In this document: positions 18,691-28,900 of the stretch, in pieces | Numbering within the stretch: position 1 is the stretch's first letter | Layout: the number at the start of each line of letters is the position of its first letter | Notes under the pieces: generated by a model | Database searches by the model: none | What the model saw: only the letters and a program-made list of their open reading frames with translations | What the model was told of the DNA's origin: nothing | Origin: Deltaproteobacteria bacterium | GTDB taxonomy: Bacteria > Myxococcota_A > UBA796 > SXON01 | Assembly: GCA_947445035.1 (NCBI GenBank) | Contig: CANFCK010000012.1 | Span: 1 to 64,000 of the forward strand | DNA: 64,000 nt | Direction: 5' to 3' | Made by a program: the position numbers and the translations under genes

Positions 18691-19445
18691 GGCGCCCCCG
18701 CCCGGCATCGCGCCTGGTTGATGCGGGACGCCGCAAACGCAGCGCCGAAGCCATTGTCGATGTTGACGACGGTCACCCCGGGGGCGCAGCTGTTGAGCAT
18801 CGCCAAAAGCGCGGCGAGCCCCTCGAACGAGCTGCCATACCCGACGCTCGTCGGCACCGCGATGACCGGCGGCGCGATCAGCCCGCCAACCACCGACGGG
18901 AGCGCCCCGTCCATGCCCGCGACCACGATCACCGCGTTGGCCTCGGTCAAGTCGTCGAGGCGGGCGAAAAGCCGATGCACGCCCGCCACGCCCACATCGA
19001 CCACCCGGATCACATTGTTCCCCAAGAGCCGCGCCACGGTGGCCGCTTCCGTCGCGACCGCGCGATCGCTGGTGCCGGCGCTGACCACGACGATGAGCCC
19101 CACGCAGGGGGGTGGCTCCCCCACGTGGAGCACGCGGGCCACGCCGTCATACGTCACGCCGTCACCGAAGGCTGCGCCCACGGCGATCGCTTTGTCGGCG
19201 TCGACCCGCGTCGCGAACGCAAAGCCCACGTCCCCAAGGAGGCGCCCCAGCACGTCGGCGATCTCCGCTGCGCTCTTGCCCTCGCCGTAGACCACCTCGG
19301 CGTGTCCGAGGCGCGCGCTCCGCGCCAGATCCACGGTGGTGTGCGGCAGCTGGGCCTGCCCCTCCAAAACGTCCGCCGCCTCGCTGACCGGAGCGTCCCC
19401 CCGGGCAACCGCCTCCAGGAGCTGCTCCAGCCGCGCACGATGCAT
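18687..19445 (-). CDS. larB: Pyridinium-3,5-biscarboxylic acid mononucleotide synthase LarB
   Basis: A 252-residue enzyme that carboxylates and hydrolyses nicotinic acid adenine dinucleotide in the first step of the nickel-pincer cofactor pathway. Its C-terminal half is PurE-like (VVVSAGTSDRAVATEAA, GVAGVHRLFARLDDL, VIAVPTSVGYGSSFEG). The gene is first of the larB-larC pair and divergent from the S41 protease, with 33 bases between start codons. A GATAGG element lies just upstream on its strand. Confidence 0.93.
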
Positions 19446-19465
19446 ACGGCGCGCCTATCCTGGGA

Positions 19466-19471
19466 TACGGT
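19466..19471 (+). promoter_or_regulatory. -10-like hexamer upstream of the S41 protease
   Basis: TACGGT ends seven bases before the ATG at 19479, so transcription would begin on or next to the start codon. An additional TATCCT lies at 19456-19461. No clear -35 is seen. Confidence 0.35.
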
Positions 19472-19478
19472 TCGGGGG

Positions 19479-21980
19479 ATGTGGTTGTGGCTGCTCACCG
19501 TCGCCGTGGCCGGCGATCTCGCCGCGTATAGGGGCGCGCTTGCACTGGTGGACGACCACTACCTGTGGCCGGAACGGATCGACCACCCGCGCATGTTTGC
19601 TGCCGCCGCCAACCGGCTCGAGAAGCGGGTGGAGCCGCTCCAGGTCGATGCGAACGAGGCCTCGGCGCGCCTCCGGGTGGGCCCGCGCAGTTGGACCGTC
19701 CCCTTCCGCGGCGACCTCCCGAGCGCGCTCGCCCAGCTCGAGGACGCGGTCGCCGCCTCAGGCGCGGAGGTGGACGAGGACGTCGACATCCGGGCCGAGC
19801 TGCTCAAGGGCGCCCTCTCCACCCTCGATCGGCACACGGTCATGCTGGCCGGGGAGGGCCTGGAACGCTTCGATGAGCGGCTGACCGGTACGCTCAGCGG
19901 GATCGGCGTCACCTTGAAGCTGGTGGACCGCGCCATTCGCATCATCGACGTCTACCCGAACGGGCCCGCCGCGCGGGGGGGGCTTGCGGTGGGGGACCGC
20001 CTCACCCGCATCGATGGCATCTCGACAGAAGGCATGTTGCCCGCCGACGCCACCACCCACATTCGCGGCCGCGTCGGTACCCGCGTGCGCCTGACGGTCG
20101 AGCGCGGCGAGGCCGAGCTGGACGTCGAACTCGAGCGGATGGAGATTACGATCCCCAACGTCACCGGGGCGGCCGGTCCACGTGGGGTCGGCGTCGTCAA
20201 GATCGACCACTTCTCCGAACAGACGCTGACCAACCTCGAGCGTGTGCTCAACGATCTGCGAGAGCAGGGACTGCTCAAGGTCGGGGTCGTCCTCGATTTG
20301 CGCGGAAACTCCGGCGGGTCGCTCAGCCAATCAGCGCGGGCCGCTGATGTTTTCCTGGACGAAGGACGAATTGTTACCACCGCCGGTCGCGACGGCGGTA
20401 AGGTGCCGGGGCTCACCCGGGGCTTCGACGCCCGCAACGACTCCCGATTTCCACTTCCCGCCACGATTCTGCTCGTCGACCACGAAACCGCCTCCGGCGC
20501 CGAGATCCTCGCCGGCGCGCTCGCCCGCCTGGATCGGGCGTCGATGCTGGGCGAAACCACCTTTGGCAAGGGCACCGTTCAGACGCTCTACGAGATCGCG
20601 GACGGGCTCAAGCTCAAGCTCACCGTGGCCGAGTACCGCGTTGCCCAAGATGTGCGCGTCAACGAGGTGGGGCTCGCTCCAGACCTGGCGTTGTACCCCG
20701 TGCGTCTGGGCACCCAACGTTTCTGGTACCCCGATGCCACCCGCCTCCGCGCGCGCAGGCCGGGTACGGCACCCATCCTGCACTACCCGGACCTCGGCCG
20801 CATCGACGAAGAGGACGACGTGCTCGAACTCGCAGCCACCATTCTGGCCTCCGGCACCGACCCGACCCGCGCCAGCGTGCTCGCGGCCCAAACCACGCTG
20901 CTGCCATCGCTTTCCGCCATCCAGGCATCGCGACTGGCCGATGCGCTCGGCAGCGAGAGCCTGGACTGGTCGCCGGCGCCCGGCCCGACCGCGCCGCCGC
21001 ACGTACAGATCGGCCCCGCCGCTGGCCCGCTGGCGAGGGCGGGAGAGCGGAGTGATCTCCGGTTCGACGTGGTCAACAACGGCGCCGCACTTTTCCGCGC
21101 TGCCATCCGGCTGCGGTCGACGAACGTCGACTACGACGACGTGGTCGTCCCCATCGGCCACCTCCTCGCTGGGGAAACCCGGACGGTCTCGACCACCGTC
21201 ACCCCGGCCATCGACTCCCCGTCACGTGTCGACCGGCTCGTGGGCGTTTTGGAGTGCGACGGCTGCACGCCCATGGCGGTCCTCGACGACACCGTCGCCG
21301 TCGAAGGCGGTGCCCAACCAGGGCTGCACGCGGCGGCGCGACTGGCCGACGGCGCCGTCGAGGTGACCCTCCAGAACCGTGGCTCCATCACGCTGACCGG
21401 GGTCCGGGTCAACATCCCCTTCCCTGATCTGGCAGGCGTGGAGCTCGGCGCCGCCGATGACCTCGAACACACCCTCGTCCCGGGCGCCCAGGTCGTCGTC
21501 CGGCAGCGCATCACGCTGAGCGCGGACACGGCCCTGGCGCTGCGCCTGGAGGTGCGCGCCGACGGCTGGTCCGAGCTGGCCGACTGGTCGCTTCCCATCG
21601 GCCACGACGGCGCGGTCACCACCCGAGACCCACCCGTCGTCACGGTCAGCGCGCCACGCACCCGGCAAGCCCCCGGTAGCTCGATGATCCAGGTGAACGC
21701 CGTCGACGCGGACGGAATCGATCACCTCACGGTCTGGGCAGGCCCGGAGCGGGTTGACCGCCTCCGTTGGGACGCGAGCGTCGATTGGGAAGAAGAAAAA
21801 GTGGCGTGGCGGGGAGACTTCGGGCGTCGTGCCCACCTGGCGGTGGTGGTCCCCATCGTGTCAGGCACCAACCGGATCGTCGTGGTGGCCGAGGACACGC
21901 ACGGAGTGCGAACCCGGCGCACGCTGTATGTGTATGGCGCGGGTGAGCATGATGACGACGGCGTTGCGCTCACGCAGTAG
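19479..21980 (+). CDS. S41-family carboxy-terminal processing protease with long C-terminal beta domain
   Basis: An 833-residue exported protein. A short signal peptide (MWLWLLTVAVAG) is followed by an N-terminal helical region. A PDZ domain lies at ~136-215 (SGIGVTLKLVDRAIRIIDVY). The S41 catalytic core has the serine in ETASGAEILAGALA (~340) and the lysine in GETTFGKGTVQTL (~366). The ~330 residues from about 500 on are beta-rich, with two CARDB-like or immunoglobulin-like repeats (RSDLRFDVVNNGAALFRAAI) not found in compact CtpA enzymes. It resembles the myxobacterial MXAN_5808-type peptidase architecture. Substrates in the periplasm are unknown. It is convergent with the next gene, three bases apart. 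Confidence 0.87.
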   Translation: MWLWLLTVAVAGDLAAYRGALALVDDHYLWPERIDHPRMFAAAANRLEKRVEPLQVDANEASARLRVGPRSWTVPFRGDLPSALAQLEDAVAASGAEVDEDVDIRAELLKGALSTLDRHTVMLAGEGLERFDERLTGTLSGIGVTLKLVDRAIRIIDVYPNGPAARGGLAVGDRLTRIDGISTEGMLPADATTHIRGRVGTRVRLTVERGEAELDVELERMEITIPNVTGAAGPRGVGVVKIDHFSEQTLTNLERVLNDLREQGLLKVGVVLDLRGNSGGSLSQSARAADVFLDEGRIVTTAGRDGGKVPGLTRGFDARNDSRFPLPATILLVDHETASGAEILAGALARLDRASMLGETTFGKGTVQTLYEIADGLKLKLTVAEYRVAQDVRVNEVGLAPDLALYPVRLGTQRFWYPDATRLRARRPGTAPILHYPDLGRIDEEDDVLELAATILASGTDPTRASVLAAQTTLLPSLSAIQASRLADALGSESLDWSPAPGPTAPPHVQIGPAAGPLARAGERSDLRFDVVNNGAALFRAAIRLRSTNVDYDDVVVPIGHLLAGETRTVSTTVTPAIDSPSRVDRLVGVLECDGCTPMAVLDDTVAVEGGAQPGLHAAARLADGAVEVTLQNRGSITLTGVRVNIPFPDLAGVELGAADDLEHTLVPGAQVVVRQRITLSADTALALRLEVRADGWSELADWSLPIGHDGAVTTRDPPVVTVSAPRTRQAPGSSMIQVNAVDADGIDHLTVWAGPERVDRLRWDASVDWEEEKVAWRGDFGRRAHLAVVVPIVSGTNRIVVVAEDTHGVRTRRTLYVYGAGEHDDDGVALTQ

Positions 21981-21983
21981 CAA

Positions 21984-23948
21984 CTACCAATCGTAGATGC
22001 CGACAGCGACCTGATCCTCGCTGGTGACCGCGACCATGGCGTTGTCTTCGTCGCTCCAGAGCGCGATCCCGGTGGCCGAGCCTTCGAAGTTCAATGCGAT
22101 GTAGGCAAATCCGCCGCCGCCGCCGCCGCCTTTGGCCAGCCGCGCCGTCCCATCGTCATTGACCCAGCCAACGAGGTAGTCGCCATCGGCGAGCTCGATC
22201 GCGGCTGCGGCGGCCGGCACGTCGGTCGTCTGCCCGACAAACGCCGCGAGGCCCGTGGCCTCGACATAGACCGAGGTGAGCGCCGGGAGCGCGATCACCC
22301 AAACCGCGCTCTCGGGCCGCTCCGTGTCAAGGTCGCTGGCGACCCAGCCCAGTCCAAGGTCTTCGTAGTCGAAGGTCGGCGCGGCGCTCTCGGCGTCGAA
22401 GGTCACTTCGACGAGGTCGTCGTCACCCGCCAAAAGCACGGAAAGCGTAGCGCCCTCCACGAACTCACAATCCGACGCGGCCCCCACCCCCTCCGCTTCG
22501 TTGGCGTGGACCGTGGCGCTGGGGCTGGTGATGTCGTCGACACGCACGTAGGTGAGCACCCCGTTCGTGCCAGGATCGCAACCGACGCCGAAGATGCGGC
22601 CGTCGCCGTCCATGTAGACGTCAGCGGCCGAAAAGGCGTCATCAGCGAGGTTGTTGGTCTGCGCGGTCGATTGCCCGGCCGTGCCGGAGCTCAGCGGGAA
22701 GGCCTCGAACGCCAGCGCGCGGCTGCTGCCTGTCACGCGCCCGATCACCCCGATCAGCGTGTCCTGGTAGAGGCGCAGGGAGTGTGCAGTGCCGACGTCG
22801 AAGCTGGTGTCCGAGGTGCTGGACGCCCAGGAATACTCCCCGACTACCGCCGGGTCGTTGAGGATGGAACCCCGATCCCAGGTCATGGCGACGCCGCTGT
22901 CGAAGTAGTTTTTGGTCGGGGTGCGCACCTGCTCGACCGCAACGGAAAGGTACACGCGGTCGTTGGCCTCGACGAAGACCGGCGTATTCGGGTTGAGCCA
23001 CGTGAACCCCGTCACCCCGCGCAAGTCGAGGCTGTCGCGGCCCCCGTCACAGTCGCGATCGTTGGTGTCGCCATACAGCTCGTTGGCGTAGGGGTGCGCG
23101 AGTAGATCTTCGTCGTCACAGTCCCCGCCGGGCAAATCCCCGGTGCCTTCCACCCCTTCGGTTTCCTTGGCAAGGTGCACGGTCGGGACGTAGCCGTCCG
23201 CGTCCTGATCGTAGTCGTCACCGCCGTCGCAGGACCCATCGATCCCGTCGTACCAGACCTCTACCGCGCCGGGGTGGATGTCGGCCTCGCCATCGTGGCA
23301 ATCACCGCTCGGCAGACCGCCCGCCACCCCGAACCACTCGTCCGGGACGTAGCCGTCGCCGTCTTGGTCGTAGTCGTTCCCGCCCGAGCAGTCGCTGTCC
23401 AGCCCGTCGTACCAGGACTCCACGGAGTCGGGCCGGATCGCGCTGTTCTCGTCGTCGCAGTCGCCACCGGGGAGCATCCCGCTGGTGCCCACGTACGTCG
23501 TCGTGAGTCCAATATATTCGTCCGGGATGAAGCCGTCGCCATCCTGATCGAAGTCGTCGCCGCCATCGCACGCCCGATCCACCCCGTCGTACCAAGCGTC
23601 CTTTTGTTGGGGCGAGACGGTCGCCTCTTGATCGTCGCAGTCGCCGCCGGTGAGGGTCCCAGAGCCCTTCACGCCGAGGGTGGTCAGCCCCACGAACTCG
23701 ACGGGTACGTAGCCGTCAGCATCCTGGTCGTAGTCGTCGTCTCCCCGGCAGTCGCCGTCGGTGCCGTCGTACCAGATCTCTGGTTGGGCCGTGGAGATGT
23801 TGGGGTTCTCCTCGTCGCAGTCGCGCGAAGCCGGGACGCCATCGCCATCGTCATCCACCTGGCCGAGCCGCCCATCGCGCTCGGCGTCGTCGATCCAAGT
23901 GCAACCGACCGCCATCGACAAAAAGAGCACCGAGAAGCGTGACGTCAT
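21984..23948 (-). CDS. Lipoprotein with MopE-type putative metal-binding repeats
   Basis: A 654-residue lipoprotein with lipobox MAVGC (cysteine at residue 16). Residues ~30-305 hold about five copies of a 45-55-residue unit combining a DQDGDGY/DADGY calcium-like loop, GGDCDDxx and a WYDGxDxxCxGGxD tail with paired cysteines. This matches the MopE/PF11617-style metal-binding motif common in myxobacterial surface proteins. The C-terminal half is beta-rich without a recognised domain and includes a run of seven glycines. A GGGAG ribosome binding site precedes the ATG at 23948, which supports this start over the longer frame. It is probably anchored to the outer membrane. Confidence 0.82.
   Translation of the reverse strand: MTSRFSVLFLSMAVGCTWIDDAERDGRLGQVDDDGDGVPASRDCDEENPNISTAQPEIWYDGTDGDCRGDDDYDQDADGYVPVEFVGLTTLGVKGSGTLTGGDCDDQEATVSPQQKDAWYDGVDRACDGGDDFDQDGDGFIPDEYIGLTTTYVGTSGMLPGGDCDDENSAIRPDSVESWYDGLDSDCSGGNDYDQDGDGYVPDEWFGVAGGLPSGDCHDGEADIHPGAVEVWYDGIDGSCDGGDDYDQDADGYVPTVHLAKETEGVEGTGDLPGGDCDDEDLLAHPYANELYGDTNDRDCDGGRDSLDLRGVTGFTWLNPNTPVFVEANDRVYLSVAVEQVRTPTKNYFDSGVAMTWDRGSILNDPAVVGEYSWASSTSDTSFDVGTAHSLRLYQDTLIGVIGRVTGSSRALAFEAFPLSSGTAGQSTAQTNNLADDAFSAADVYMDGDGRIFGVGCDPGTNGVLTYVRVDDITSPSATVHANEAEGVGAASDCEFVEGATLSVLLAGDDDLVEVTFDAESAAPTFDYEDLGLGWVASDLDTERPESAVWVIALPALTSVYVEATGLAAFVGQTTDVPAAAAAIELADGDYLVGWVNDDGTARLAKGGGGGGGFAYIALNFEGSATGIALWSDEDNAMVAVTSEDQVAVGIYDW
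23035..23860 (-). repeat. Tandem coding repeats (MopE-type units) within the lipoprotein gene
   Basis: About five degenerate units of roughly 135-165 bp, each encoding a DxDxDGY loop, GGDCDD and WYDGxD...C. Conservation is at the protein level. DNA identity between units is partial, so the array is old or under selection for the motif rather than freshly duplicated. Confidence 0.7.
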
Positions 23949-23962
23949 GGAGGCTCCCTCGC

Positions 23963-24706
23963 CTAACTTAGCACGACCTTGGGGACCGAGAGGTGCAGTA
24001 GCCACTCCCGGTTGCCCGCCCTGGCCCCCGGAACCGGACTCTCGACGTGGCCGCCCACCGTAAACCCCGCTTCACGAGCGGCATCCTCAACGACGGCCAG
24101 CGCCCGTTCCCGAGCCGCCTCGTCCACCACCCGCCCCCCGGCCGCGATCTGAGATTTCTCAACTTCGAACTGTGGCTTCACCAGAATCACCGCCTCCCCG
24201 CCCCCGGCCAGCAATCGACGGATGGCCGGAAGGATTCGTCGAGCGGAGACGAACGAGAGGTCGCCCACGACGAGGTCCACCGGCTCGGCCAGCGTCGTGA
24301 GCTGCCGCGCATTTGTACGGTCCATGACCACGACGCGAGCGTCCTGACGGAGCGACCACGCCAGCTGCCCGTAGCCCACGTCGATCGCAAAAACCCGCGC
24401 CGCGCCGCGTTGCAAGAGGCAGTCGGTGAACCCCCCGGTCGATGCGCCGAGGTCCGCGCACGCCCGCCCGCTCGGCTCCACCCCAAAGGAATCCAGCGCT
24501 GCCTCCAGTTTGAGCCCGCCACGGGACACGTAGCGGCGCGGCGGGGTCCGGAGACGAATGAGGGCGCGTTCGCTGACCCGGGCCCCCGGCTTGTCGGTCA
24601 CGGTCTCGTCGACCAGAACATTTCCGGCGCGGATCTCCTCGACGGCTCGCTCAAGTGTCGCGACAAGCTCACGTCGGACCAACGCCGCGTCGAGGCGCTC
24701 AGGCAT
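23963..24706 (-). CDS. tlyA: TlyA-family rRNA (cytidine-2'-O)-methyltransferase
   Basis: A 247-residue protein with an N-terminal S4 RNA-binding domain (residues ~3-60, ending near TPPRRYVSRGGLKLEAAL) and an FtsJ/RrmJ-type methyltransferase domain (CADLGASTGGFTDCLLQRGA for SAM binding, DLVVGDLSFVSARRI, ILVKPQFEVEK). TlyA enzymes 2'-O-methylate ribosomal RNA; some homologues are described as haemolysins. It follows the isoprenyl synthase gene by 14 bases, an arrangement (ispA/dxs-tlyA) common in bacteria. Confidence 0.93.
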   Translation of the reverse strand: MPERLDAALVRRELVATLERAVEEIRAGNVLVDETVTDKPGARVSERALIRLRTPPRRYVSRGGLKLEAALDSFGVEPSGRACADLGASTGGFTDCLLQRGAARVFAIDVGYGQLAWSLRQDARVVVMDRTNARQLTTLAEPVDLVVGDLSFVSARRILPAIRRLLAGGGEAVILVKPQFEVEKSQIAAGGRVVDEAARERALAVVEDAAREAGFTVGGHVESPVPGARAGNREWLLHLSVPKVVLS

Positions 24707-24720
24707 TCAACGGCGCCTGC

Positions 24721-25536
24721 TCAAAAGGCCCTCGCCGCCACGAACTCCGCCAGGAGGAGCAGAAACTGCGGTCGCGGAAGCTCGCCGACGGCGGTGGTCG
24801 CCTCCTGCACGAGTCGTCTGGCCTCCGCCCGGGCGCCGTCGACGCCGAGGAGCCGGACGTAGCTCGGCGGCCCCGCATCCTCGGTGACCTCGTCGGCGTC
24901 CAGCACGTCATCGGCGATCTGGAAAGCCAGGCCCACCGCCTCACCGTACCGAGCGAGCGCCTGCAACTGGAGTTGCGACGCGCCGCCCACCACGCCGCCC
25001 ATTCGGACGGCCGCCCGAAGCAGCGCCCCCGTCTTGAGACGATGCAGGTGCTTGAGCGCCTCGATGCCATCGACGTTGCCGCAGATGTCGAGGTACTGGC
25101 CGCCGACCATCCCCGCACCGCCAGCCGCCCGAGCAAGCTCTCGCACCAGGATCGGGGAGTCGGCGACCTGCTCGAAGGCCGCCGTCAACAAGGCGTCCCC
25201 GACGAGGATGGCGGTCGCCTCGCCATAGACGATATGCACGGTCGGCCGGCCGCGTCGCTCGTCGTCATCGTCCATCGCAGGAAGATCGTCGTGCACCAAC
25301 GAGTAGGTGTGCACCAGTTCTAGCGCCAGCGCCGGTGACAACGCGGCGGCGGCATCCCCGCCTACCGACTCGGCGGCGGCCAGGCACAGAAGCGGGCGGA
25401 TGCGCTTCCCGCCGGTCTGGATTGGGTACAGGAGCGCCTCGCGCAGGCCAGGTTCAGCGTCGGGACACACCCCGGCGAGCGCAGCCTCAACCACCATCAG
25501 CCGGCTCCGCGACCACGCCGCCAGCGCGTCGTTCAC
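24721..25536 (-). CDS. ispA: Polyprenyl synthetase, likely farnesyl/geranyl diphosphate synthase
   Basis: A 271-residue trans-prenyltransferase that condenses IPP with allylic diphosphates. The first aspartate-rich motif (LVHDDLPAMDDDDERRGRPT) has the four-residue spacing of bacterial short-chain enzymes, and the second (FQIADDVLDADE) is intact. IQTGGKRIRPLLCL near the N-terminus is also typical. Its product would feed UppS at 12915. The start overlaps the upstream lipoprotein stop by four bases. Chain length is inferred, not proven. Confidence 0.9.
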   Translation of the reverse strand: MNDALAAWSRSRLMVVEAALAGVCPDAEPGLREALLYPIQTGGKRIRPLLCLAAAESVGGDAAAALSPALALELVHTYSLVHDDLPAMDDDDERRGRPTVHIVYGEATAILVGDALLTAAFEQVADSPILVRELARAAGGAGMVGGQYLDICGNVDGIEALKHLHRLKTGALLRAAVRMGGVVGGASQLQLQALARYGEAVGLAFQIADDVLDADEVTEDAGPPSYVRLLGVDGARAEARRLVQEATTAVGELPRPQFLLLLAEFVAARAF

Positions 25537-25910
25537 GGTGTCGACGCCGGGGGCTCGCCGACTTCGACCTCGATGACGGGCGCCAGGTCGATCGCCAACT
25601 CCATCGGGCTTTCCGCCATGTCGAAGGGCCGCATCCGTTCCTCCACCGCCAGCACCCGTTCCGCGTACCGAAGGACGCGTACCTGGGACTTGCTGTCGAT
25701 GCCGGCGAGCCCGACGAGCAGGTCACGAAGCTCGACGAGACGATCGCGCCGGTCCACTTCGTCGGTGGTCGCGAGGAGCGTATCTAGTCGCGACAGAAAG
25801 GGTTCGACGGGAGGCGGCGCGACGTCTACCACCGCCGGCGTGAGCACCGGTACCCCCACGGGTGGCCCGTAAGGCTTGATCACGCAGGCGAGGGCGAACA
25901 ACACGAGCAC
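25533..25910 (-). CDS. Small lipoprotein of unknown function
   Basis: A 125-residue protein starting at a GTG at 25910. The signal is short (VLVLFALAC), with the acylated cysteine at about residue 9, followed by a proline/valine-rich linker and a helical region (LDTLLATTDEVDRRDRLVEL, LRYAERVLAVEERMRPFD). It is embedded in the envelope operon, ten bases after the penicillin-binding protein and overlapping ispA, so a link to peptidoglycan synthesis is possible but unproven. No family is recognised. Confidence 0.62.
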   Translation of the reverse strand: MLVLFALACVIKPYGPPVGVPVLTPAVVDVAPPPVEPFLSRLDTLLATTDEVDRRDRLVELRDLLVGLAGIDSKSQVRVLRYAERVLAVEERMRPFDMAESPMELAIDLAPVIEVEVGEPPASTP

Positions 25911-25920
25911 GGGGGGTGAT

Positions 25921-28900
25921 CTATCCCGGCAGAACGAGGCTGGCGTCGTCGTCGGTGGGTGCCGCCGTCGGCTCGTCGACTGGCGGCGGCGCCTCCTCCG
26001 GGTCCACGCCTTCGTCCGGTTCGGGGGGGCCGAACTCCGTGTCGTTGGGAAGGGCCAGGGCACCCGACGGCGGCGCCTCGGCGGGCTGGCGAGCGACCAG
26101 CGGCGCCGCGCCGGGGAGGGCCATCAGGCGCTCGGGCGGCTCGCCGGGAGGGCGGAGAGCGGTGAGCGGTTCTCCATCGAAGCCGAGTCCGTCGGGACTG
26201 GGCACGCGCACGAGTCCCTCGGGAATCGTGTACTCACCGTCGGCTCCGGTGCCGAGCAGCCCGCGCGCGGCCATCAGCCGCACCGTCTCCAACCACACGG
26301 GGAGCGCGCCGTTCGCCCCTTGAACCCGCAACGACCCACGTCGCATCGGGGAGTTGTCGTCATTGCCGACGTAGGCCGCAACGGTGAACGCCTTGCCCCA
26401 CACCGGCAGGCCCCCCGCTTGAATCGGTGCAAATCCGATGAACGCGGCGTTCCGATAGTTGTTGGTCGTTCCTGTTTTGCCGGTCAAGGGGCGGCCCTCG
26501 GTGCCCCCCGCATCCGCCGCCCGCCGGCCGGTGCCGTGCAGCACGACGTTCCGGAGGATGTCTCCCACCATTGCTCCGGCCCTCGGATCCGCCACCGGCT
26601 CACTTCGGCCCTGCATTCGGAACAGGACATTGCCGCCCGCGTCGCGGATTTCCTGCACCAACGCCGTCGGCTCGTCACTCTCAGGCAGGGCAAAGGTGCT
26701 GCGCATGCCGGTGACCGAGCCCTCGACGAACCCCTCGCCGGAAAAGCGGTACCTCTGGCCCGCGAGCAACGCCTGGTAGGCGCTCGCCATCTCCTGAAGC
26801 GACGTGTCCGCGGCCCCAAGCGTCAGCGTGAGATTCTCCGGGAGCGTCGCCTCAACGCCGATGTCGTGGCACAGCCGGATAAAGCTCCGGACACCGACGA
26901 GTACGCGCCAATCGGGGTGCAGAACGAGGACGTCGGGGTCGTACGGGTCCCGACCGACCAACTCAGCCGAGCGGAGGTCCTCGGCCACCCGCAACGCGCG
27001 AACGGTCCCGAGATGCACGCGCCCGTCGAGGAGCAGATCGTCCTGGGCCTCGGGGGCCAGCGCTTGGTCCACGCGGGACGCCGTAGCCAGCGCCAGGGCC
27101 TCGGGCGGCAACGGCACAAAGCCGGCGGGCGCCCTGCCACACGCGAGCGCCTGCGAAACAGGGTCCCACGTCAGGGCGGACAGCGGCCCCGCGAGGCAGG
27201 CGGCAGCGGTCTCCTCGAGGCCGACCATATTGTTCTCGAGCGCGACGAGTCGCGATGTCCGCTCGGCCGAAGTCGACGTGCGCTGAACGCGCGCGCGTTC
27301 CGCCGCCACCCCGTGGCCGTACAGGAGGGAGCGGACCGCCAGCGCATCTTCGGGGTGCCGGGTGCCCGGGAGGCCCGTAAGGACATCGGCGCGGGCGCGG
27401 GTGAAGGCCAGCTCGGCGTAGCGCTCAGGGCTCGAGCGGATGACGGCGTCATCGCGCATCCTCAACGCAAACGCCTCGGGCGTCTCGCCCTCACGCGGCA
27501 GCAGGTCGGCCTCCACCGCGAGCCTCCGGAGTTGCTCATCGTCGAGCCGGTCGACGAGGTGGAAGAGCAGCCAGACGCTGGCGAGGTTCTCGGAGCGGGT
27601 GCCGGTCGCGGTCATCGACAAGAAGGCGTCGGCGCTGTGGTCGGCCCTCGGGAAATACCAGACGTCCCGGAACGGAAAGGCGTTGCGGCGGTTGTCGAGC
27701 GGGTCGGTCGGCAGCCAGCCAAGTTGGCTCGCCGCCAGGAACAGGAGCGGCTTCCAGGTGCTGCCGAACTGCCGGAACGCGCTGGTCACGCGGTTGAGGT
27801 TGCGGTTGTCGTTGCCGCCCACCATCGCCCGAATCCGGCCGTCCTCAAGGACCAAAACGGCGCCCTGGAGGCCCGGGCGATACTCCAGATCGCACGAGGC
27901 ACCGTCTTCACGGACGCTCGCGAGCAGGAAACGGCCGGGCACCAGCACCGCCGCCAGCACGTCCGGCTTGGCCCCGAACGCCTTGGCCACCCTCAGGATG
28001 CCGGCAGCATCGACCTCGCAGGGGCGACCCCCGAGATCCAACTTCAGCCCGTCAGCGGCGGCCGCTTCGACCCGCGCGGCGTGAAAGCTCAGCGGCACCA
28101 AAACTTGCCCAGGCGACGCCTCGGCGGTGGTCGCCGGGGGCAGAAGCAACTTGTCGAGCGCTGGACGCTCAAGCTGGGGACCCAGCTCCGACAAGTGGTG
28201 CCACAGCCCGTAGGTCGCCGCCGCCTCGGCGTGTTTGTCGATCGTGGTGACGATCCGGAGTCCCGCCGTGCTGGGGTTGTCGATGCCAGCCCGCTCGAAA
28301 AGTTCGATGAACTTCGGCTCCTCCAGCCGGCGCTGGACTTCGTCCAGGACCACGCTTCGATCGTAGCGGAAGCTGCCTCGACGGAAGGCCAGGGGCTCGG
28401 CCTCCAACTCGGCGCGACGGGCCTCGCTGAGCTCGCCGGTCTCCGCCATTCGCCGCAAGACGTAGGCCGTCCGCTTCTCGGCCGCCGTCCTCGCCTCCTC
28501 TCGACGTTCGGCAGTCTGCCCGATGAAGGGGTTGTAGCGGCTGGGCGCCTTAACCATCCCGGCGATGAACGCGCACTCCTTCGTCTCCAACTGCTCGGGC
28601 GTCTTGTCGAAGAAGTAGCGGGCGGCGATCCCGATGCCGCGGCCATTGGCGCTGACGTGGAACTGGTTCGCGTAAAACTCCAGGATCTCCTTCTTGGAGA
28701 ACTGCGCCTCCAAGCGAAGGGTGTCCCCCAGTTCCACCGCCTTGGCGCGGAAGGAACGATCCGGACGATAAAACAGGTTCTTCGCAGTCTGTTGAGTCAG
28801 CGTCGACCCACCGGCCACCACCGAACCGGCCTTGATGTTCTGGACCATCGCCCGAAGGATGTGCTTGGGATCCAGGCCGGCGTGCGTCCAGAAGTTCCCG

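Noticed and set aside
23035..23860. Repeat array as CRISPR
   Set aside because: Units are long, coding and protein-conserved (MopE-type), not identical short repeats with unique spacers.
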